Assembly (NCBI RefSeq): GCF_002075795.1
Contig: NZ_CP020472.1
Location: 2,587,001-2,651,000 of the forward strand
Reading direction: 5' to 3'
Source of the DNA: Shewanella japonica
Lineage (GTDB): Bacteria > Pseudomonadota > Gammaproteobacteria > Enterobacterales > Shewanellaceae
DNA length: 64,000 nucleotides
Shown here: in pieces, positions 59,447-64,000 of the stretch
Layout: every line of letters starts with the position of its first letter
How positions within the stretch are numbered: the stretch's first letter is position 1
The notes under the pieces: model-generated
Told to the model about the DNA's origin: nothing
The model's database searches: none
The model's input: the letters and a program-made list of their open reading frames with translations, nothing else
Program-made: the position numbers and the translations under genes

Positions 59447-60562
59447 ATGATTATTGGTATCCCTACTGAAATCAAAAACCACGAGTACCGTGTAGGTATG
59501 GTTCCTTCAAGCGTTCGTGAATTAACGATTAAAGGCCATGATGTATTCGTTCAATCTAATGCCGGTATGGGCATTGGCTTTACCAACCAAGATTATATTG
59601 ACGCTGGTGCTTCTATCTTAGAAACAGCTGCTGAAGTCTTTGCTCAGTCAGACATGATTGTCAAAGTAAAAGAGCCGCAAGCTGTTGAACGCGCTATGCT
59701 TCGTGAAGATCAAATCCTATTTACTTACTTGCATTTAGCTCCGGATATGCCACAAACAGAAGACTTAATTAAGAGTAAGTCTGTCTGTATCGCATATGAA
59801 ACCGTCACTGATGATCGTGGCGGCTTACCGTTACTTGCTCCAATGTCAGAAGTTGCTGGACGTATGTCGATTCAAGCTGGTGCACGCGCACTTGAAAAGT
59901 CTTTAGGTGGTCGCGGTATGTTACTTGGTGGTGTTCCAGGTGTTGAGCCAGCTAAAGTCGTGATAATTGGCGGCGGTATGGTTGGCACTAATGCTGCGCA
60001 AATGGCTGTTGGTATGGGCGCAGACGTTGTTGTGCTTGATAGAAGTATCGATGCCTTACGTCGTTTAAACGTTCAGTTTGGCTCTTCAGTTAAAGCGATT
60101 TACTCAACAGCTGATGCAATTGAACGTCATGTTCTAGAAGCGGATCTTGTTATTGGTGGTGTCCTAGTTCCTGGCGCTGCAGCCCCTAAATTAGTGACTC
60201 GCGACATGATTTCACGCATGAAAACAGGTAGTGCGATTGTCGATGTAGCTATTGACCAAGGTGGTTGTGTTGAAACGTCGTACGCAACAACTCACCAAGA
60301 GCCAACTTACATTGTTGATGATGTTGTTCATTACTGTGTTGCCAACATGCCTGGTGCCGTTGCACGTACATCAACTTTCGCACTCAATAACGCTACACTG
60401 CCTTATATCATTAAGTTAGCGAACTTAGGTTACAAAGCAGCGTTATTAGACGACAAGCATTTATTAAATGGCTTAAACGTTATTCATGGCAAGCTTGTCT
60501 GCAAAGAAGTTGCAGAAGCATTAGAACTTGAATTTACTGAGCCTAAAAGCATGCTGGCGTAA
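59447..60562 (+). CDS. ald: Alanine dehydrogenase
   Basis: 371 residues. IGIPTEIKNHEYRVGMVPSS is the family N-terminus with the substrate Arg; Lys in VKVKEP; His in YLHLAP; the NAD-binding GGGMVGTNAAQMAVGMGADV VVLD; and VDVAIDQGGCVETS. It interconverts L-alanine and pyruvate plus ammonium. GAGG is six bases before the ATG. Confidence 0.96.
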   Translation: MIIGIPTEIKNHEYRVGMVPSSVRELTIKGHDVFVQSNAGMGIGFTNQDYIDAGASILETAAEVFAQSDMIVKVKEPQAVERAMLREDQILFTYLHLAPDMPQTEDLIKSKSVCIAYETVTDDRGGLPLLAPMSEVAGRMSIQAGARALEKSLGGRGMLLGGVPGVEPAKVVIIGGGMVGTNAAQMAVGMGADVVVLDRSIDALRRLNVQFGSSVKAIYSTADAIERHVLEADLVIGGVLVPGAAAPKLVTRDMISRMKTGSAIVDVAIDQGGCVETSYATTHQEPTYIVDDVVHYCVANMPGAVARTSTFALNNATLPYIIKLANLGYKAALLDDKHLLNGLNVIHGKLVCKEVAEALELEFTEPKSMLA

Positions 60563-60600
60563 ACAATATCAGCTTGATTTAGTTGATTAAATCATATTTA

Positions 60601-60624
60601 AAAGCCGCTGATTAAGCGGCTTTA
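60601..60624 (+). terminator. Terminator after ald
   Basis: AAAGCCGCT-GATTA-AGCGGCTTT, a perfect 9-bp stem, followed by a T-rich tail. Confidence 0.85.
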
Positions 60625-61112
60625 TTTATTTCCTCACCGGTTATACCCAAGCTAAACACGTCTTACTTTTTAATCCCAAATGCATAAACTTCTCAATTTT
60701 CAAACACGTTAAATGCCGTTGAAAAGCGCGTTTAATGCACTCCACGTACACACAAAAAACGGCTATAAAACGCAATATAAAATGCATCAATTTGTATCAA
60801 TCGTTTGTTTTACACTCAGCTAACACGTGTTAACCTTTTCATTAGCTGTTGCTTAAGTAAATAATTTGATAATTCTGCTCTTGACAGCATTTTTAGTGTT
60901 TTTTGATTAAGCGTTTAAAGGATACCCTATAAGTCAATGCTGGTAAGGGTTTCAAAAAATACAACAAATAAAACACGCCAAATCATCACGTTAATCACCC
61001 TAATAGTGTTTTCTACTGAGTTAGTTTTTTTGAACAGTATTTTAAACTGTTGGAAAAATGACTGATTTTAACTACAATTTGGACTCATTTTTACCATTTC
61101 AGTGATTAAGTT
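60625..61112. other. Intergenic region, ~490 bp without a gene
   Basis: AT-rich; no ORF with a ribosome-binding site and no recognised RNA. It should contain the yjbQ promoter. Confidence 0.45.
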
Positions 61113-61544
61113 ATGTGGCTACAAAAGCAAGTACAACTCGCATCAAAAACACGTGGATTTCATATCGTCACAGACGAAATCCTCAATCAAATACCCGAAC
61201 TTAATCAGCTGAAAGTTGGTTTAATGCATGTCTTTTTACAACACACTTCCGCTTCCATCACTATCAATGAAAATGCAGATCCAAGTGTAAGGCAAGATTT
61301 TGAATCTTACTTCAACCGTGTCGCTGCAGAAAATGAACCTTATTATATTCATACCTATGAAGGCAGTGACGACATGCCCGCTCATTTAAAATCTAGCTTA
61401 TTAGGTTGCCAAGTAACGATACCGATTAAAAATGGCCAACTTGAGCTAGGCACCTGGCAAGGAATATATCTTGGAGAACACCGTAACCATGGCGGACGTC
61501 GGCGTTTACTGGTTACAATAAATGGTGAGTCAGATGTCTTATAG
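61113..61544 (+). CDS. yjbQ: YjbQ family protein (UPF0047)
   Basis: 143 residues. LMHVFLQHTSASITINENAD P, HTYEGSDDMPAHLKSSLLG and LGTWQGIYLGEHRNHGGRRR are the conserved blocks, with His and Asp residues that may bind a metal or phosphate. Some members show weak thiamine-phosphate synthase activity, so they are called secondary thiamine-phosphate synthase; the true role is unsettled. The Shine-Dalgarno is weak. Confidence 0.9.
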   Translation: MWLQKQVQLASKTRGFHIVTDEILNQIPELNQLKVGLMHVFLQHTSASITINENADPSVRQDFESYFNRVAAENEPYYIHTYEGSDDMPAHLKSSLLGCQVTIPIKNGQLELGTWQGIYLGEHRNHGGRRRLLVTINGESDVL

Positions 61545-61655
61545 TAATCGAAAGCGGTGTTATATTGATTTTATAAGCCGACATTTCACGGTTAAATAAC
61601 ATCAAGTATTAAGGGTTATCTAAGCTTAGTTTATTTCAGTATTTATTTAGTTAGC

Positions 61656-63911
61656 TTAAGAGCAAAATTGTTTTTCAACTAATGCCAAAAACTCCTGTTG
61701 CGGCATTGGTTTATAAAAAAAGTAACCTTGAATATCGTCGACTTTTTGCGTTTTAACGAAATCTAACTGAGTTTGTGTTTCAACGCCTTCAGCTGTAACA
61801 GTTAACTCTAAAGCATTACTCATACTCGCAATGGCTTCTACTAATGCTTTATGCCGTGCACCCTGTTCAATTTTTTGGATAAACGCTTTATCAATTTTTA
61901 TCTGATCGACTGGGAAGTTGGCAAGATAAGATAACGATGAGTAACCAGTGCCGAAGTCATCGACCGAGATTTTAATTCCCCACTCTCTTAATCGTATGAG
62001 TAAGTTTTCAATATTTTGATGCTGGTCCATCATTAGCGACTCGGTAATTTCCAAGGTTAATAACTCAAACGGAAATGCGGTCTTGCATGATTGTTCACTG
62101 CAGGATTTAATTGAATCAATAAATTGATGTTGTAACTCATCATTTAAGAATTCACAGGTCGATACATTTACCGACAGTGCAATAGGTGTATTTTGTTCAA
62201 CGAATTGATTAATCAGCTTGATGGCTTTTTCTCTAACCCACTTTCCAATTGGTACGATTAAACCCGAATGCTCAGCTATAGGAATAAACTCCTCAGGTGA
62301 CACAAACTCTCCGTGAAGCTTCCAGCGCAATAGAATCTCAGCCTTAGCAATATGAGTATTTTGAGTCGACACTATTGGCTGAAAGTACAATTCAAAGCCT
62401 TGATCATTTAATGCCTTAGTCATCTCCATTTGCAAATAAGCGGTACGTTCAGCATTTTGCTGCATTGTCTTATTAAAAAACTGATAACCGTTACGACCGG
62501 TTAACTTAACGTCATACATCGCTTGGCTAGCACAATTGACCAAAGATTCAACAATGGTAGAGTCTTCAGGGTAACGAGAAATACCAATACTAATAGAGGG
62601 GTGAACTTGTTGATTATCAATATTAATTTTATCAGTCACCACTTGGTTGATATCTTTGGCAATGCTGATTAAATCTGAGGTAGAGATTTTGCCAGGAATG
62701 AATAAACCAAATTCATCACCCGCGATTCTAGCTAATAAGCCATTTGAAGGAGCAACATTGGCTAAACGGTTTGATACTCCTTTTAACAATACATCGCCAT
62801 TTTCATGTCCCAAACTATCGTTAATCTGTTTGAAGTTATCAATATCCATCAACAGAACACTACAAGCCGCCCCTTTTTGATGGGTACGCTCTATTTGCCA
62901 AACATAGTCATAGATTTTATCTAAGAAACAACGACGATTAGCTAAACTCGTTAATGCATCGTTATTTGCTTGAAAATGAATCAAACGATTAGCATTTTTG
63001 TGCTCGCTGATATCAGTAATAAGCCAAGAAAAACAATTCTGTTCACCATGATAATCCCTGAAAGTGGTGACCGTAACATCAGCATCAAAAGTTTGCCCAT
63101 TTCGCTTATAAGCAAGTAACTCACCTTGCCAAGTATTGCCACGATGAATGTTCTTCAGCATTGACTCCAGTACTACCGGATCGGATTGCTCAAAAAAAAC
63201 ATTAGGATCGAAACATTGCTTGTCAGCAGTAAAATCTCTTGTGATGGTTTTGAACATAGGGTTAACGGACAAAATTGAATGTTCATCATTGGTGATAATC
63301 AAGCCCATTGGCAGTTTATTAAATATACGGCTTGTTAATCGTTGTAAATGCAGCCCCTGACTACGCTCTATGGCAAGGCTGCCAAGCTTTGCCGCTTCTT
63401 GGATTAACTCAAGATCAACGCCAGCAGGAGATTTAATCGTATCGTAATACATAGCAAAAGTACCAAGTACATTGCCATGGGTATCGATAATAGGCTCTGA
63501 CCAACACGCTTTTAACCCAGCTTTAAGCGGTAGATCTTTATAGGCGGCCCAATTGGGGTGATTTGCAATATCTTCAACAATGACACGTTTTTTTGTTGCT
63601 GCAGCGGCGCCGCATGAACCAACATCAATACCGATTTCAACACCATGAATTGCTTGATTATATTCTTCAGGTAAACTTGGAGCAGCACCAGTCAGTAATC
63701 TTTTTTTATCATTGCTTAGCAATAATACTGAGGCTTTAGTACCGATTTTTTGCGTTTCTATGGAAAGCACTAATGAATGGAGGATTTCTCTGAGTGGTGA
63801 CCCATCTAAAACCATAGAAAGTATCGTACTATAACGCACGATACTTGATGAACGATGACTTAGTACGGCATGTTCTTCAATATTTATTGGTTGATATTGG
63901 GCACTTTCCAT
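61656..63911 (-). CDS. GAF-PAS-GGDEF-EAL signalling protein
   Basis: 751 residues from ATG 63911 (AAGGAG four bases upstream); an in-frame ATG at 63926 lacks a ribosome-binding site. A GAF domain (~35-185; GSCGAAAATKKRVIVEDIA) is followed by PAS (~200-320), GGDEF (~330-490; motif is AGDEF in RIAGDEFGLF) and EAL (~505-751; EIL in AEILLRWK). The EAL domain keeps LTLEITES, SVDDFGTGYSSLSYL, QIKIDKAF, TAEGVET and QGYFFYKP, so phosphodiesterase activity is plausible; AGDEF variants are active in some proteins. No membrane segment; input is probably cytosolic. Monocistronic. Confidence 0.93.
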   Translation of the reverse strand: MESAQYQPINIEEHAVLSHRSSSIVRYSTILSMVLDGSPLREILHSLVLSIETQKIGTKASVLLLSNDKKRLLTGAAPSLPEEYNQAIHGVEIGIDVGSCGAAAATKKRVIVEDIANHPNWAAYKDLPLKAGLKACWSEPIIDTHGNVLGTFAMYYDTIKSPAGVDLELIQEAAKLGSLAIERSQGLHLQRLTSRIFNKLPMGLIITNDEHSILSVNPMFKTITRDFTADKQCFDPNVFFEQSDPVVLESMLKNIHRGNTWQGELLAYKRNGQTFDADVTVTTFRDYHGEQNCFSWLITDISEHKNANRLIHFQANNDALTSLANRRCFLDKIYDYVWQIERTHQKGAACSVLLMDIDNFKQINDSLGHENGDVLLKGVSNRLANVAPSNGLLARIAGDEFGLFIPGKISTSDLISIAKDINQVVTDKINIDNQQVHPSISIGISRYPEDSTIVESLVNCASQAMYDVKLTGRNGYQFFNKTMQQNAERTAYLQMEMTKALNDQGFELYFQPIVSTQNTHIAKAEILLRWKLHGEFVSPEEFIPIAEHSGLIVPIGKWVREKAIKLINQFVEQNTPIALSVNVSTCEFLNDELQHQFIDSIKSCSEQSCKTAFPFELLTLEITESLMMDQHQNIENLLIRLREWGIKISVDDFGTGYSSLSYLANFPVDQIKIDKAFIQKIEQGARHKALVEAIASMSNALELTVTAEGVETQTQLDFVKTQKVDDIQGYFFYKPMPQQEFLALVEKQFCS

Positions 63912-64000
63912 AGAGCTCCTTAGCATTACAGCTAGCCTACAATGCTAGTTTTTATTTTTGATTTACTCTTGAGATTATTCATAAAAACAAAGAAGATCAA

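Overview
The window reads as chromosomal DNA of a marine-type gammaproteobacterium, most likely Shewanella or a close relative. This is inferred from gene content and order (lrp/ald beside ftsK-lolA-rarA-crcB-serS, a tusDCBE block after a yccA-like gene, a malQ-glgB-glgX-glgP glycogen operon) and from the AT-rich composition. No database was consulted.

Layout. 1-8.5 kb: minus-strand glycogen operon malQ-glgB-glgX-glgP (glgP runs off the left edge). 8.9-16.6 kb: housekeeping and conserved genes (CoA-type Nudix hydrolase, asnS, small membrane proteins including a 46-residue one, a periplasmic amidohydrolase divergent from an S9 peptidase). 16.7-44.4 kb: an AT-rich accessory region rich in IS remnants. 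44.5-45.2 kb: two intact tRNA-Ser(UGA) genes with partial tRNA copies and repeated terminators. 45.3-64 kb: core genome again (punC/punR-like pair, yccA, tusDCBE, an orphan Hint-deaminase gene, serS, crcB, rarA, lolA, ftsK, lrp, ald, yjbQ, a GAF-PAS-GGDEF-EAL protein).

The accessory region has three blocks. (a) 16.9-28.5 kb: a four-repeat Big_2 protein, then a likely secreted-peptide (bacteriocin/microcin-like) locus. Two paralogous precursors with double-glycine leaders precede an LpxL/HtrB-like acyltransferase homologue, a C39-peptidase ABC exporter, a MacA-like adaptor, a MacB-like ABC transporter and a TolC-like lipoprotein. The last five genes are packed with overlaps or a 3-bp gap. A nine-unit 13-bp tandem repeat lies upstream of one precursor. 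(b) 27.6-30.6 kb: an IS graveyard (IS30, ISAs1, IS3 and IS256 relics). (c) 30.7-44.4 kb: a class 5 (CS1/CFA-I-like, alternate chaperone-usher) fimbrial operon with three near-identical major pilin genes, a usher split by a frameshift at an A7 tract, a chaperone and a tip subunit. It is followed by two divergent XRE-type regulators and a phosphorelay of REC-EAL protein, separate HPt protein and hybrid histidine kinase. This recalls Roc/Vie-type systems that couple c-di-GMP to fimbriae.

The most promising candidate for an undescribed system is the double-glycine peptide locus. Its arrangement suggests processing and inner-membrane export by the C39 transporter followed by MacAB-TolC-type efflux, with an acyltransferase homologue in the same operon. 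Structural variation is frequent in the accessory block (tandem gene duplications, short in-frame repeats, homopolymer frameshift), which is compatible with variable surface and secreted functions.
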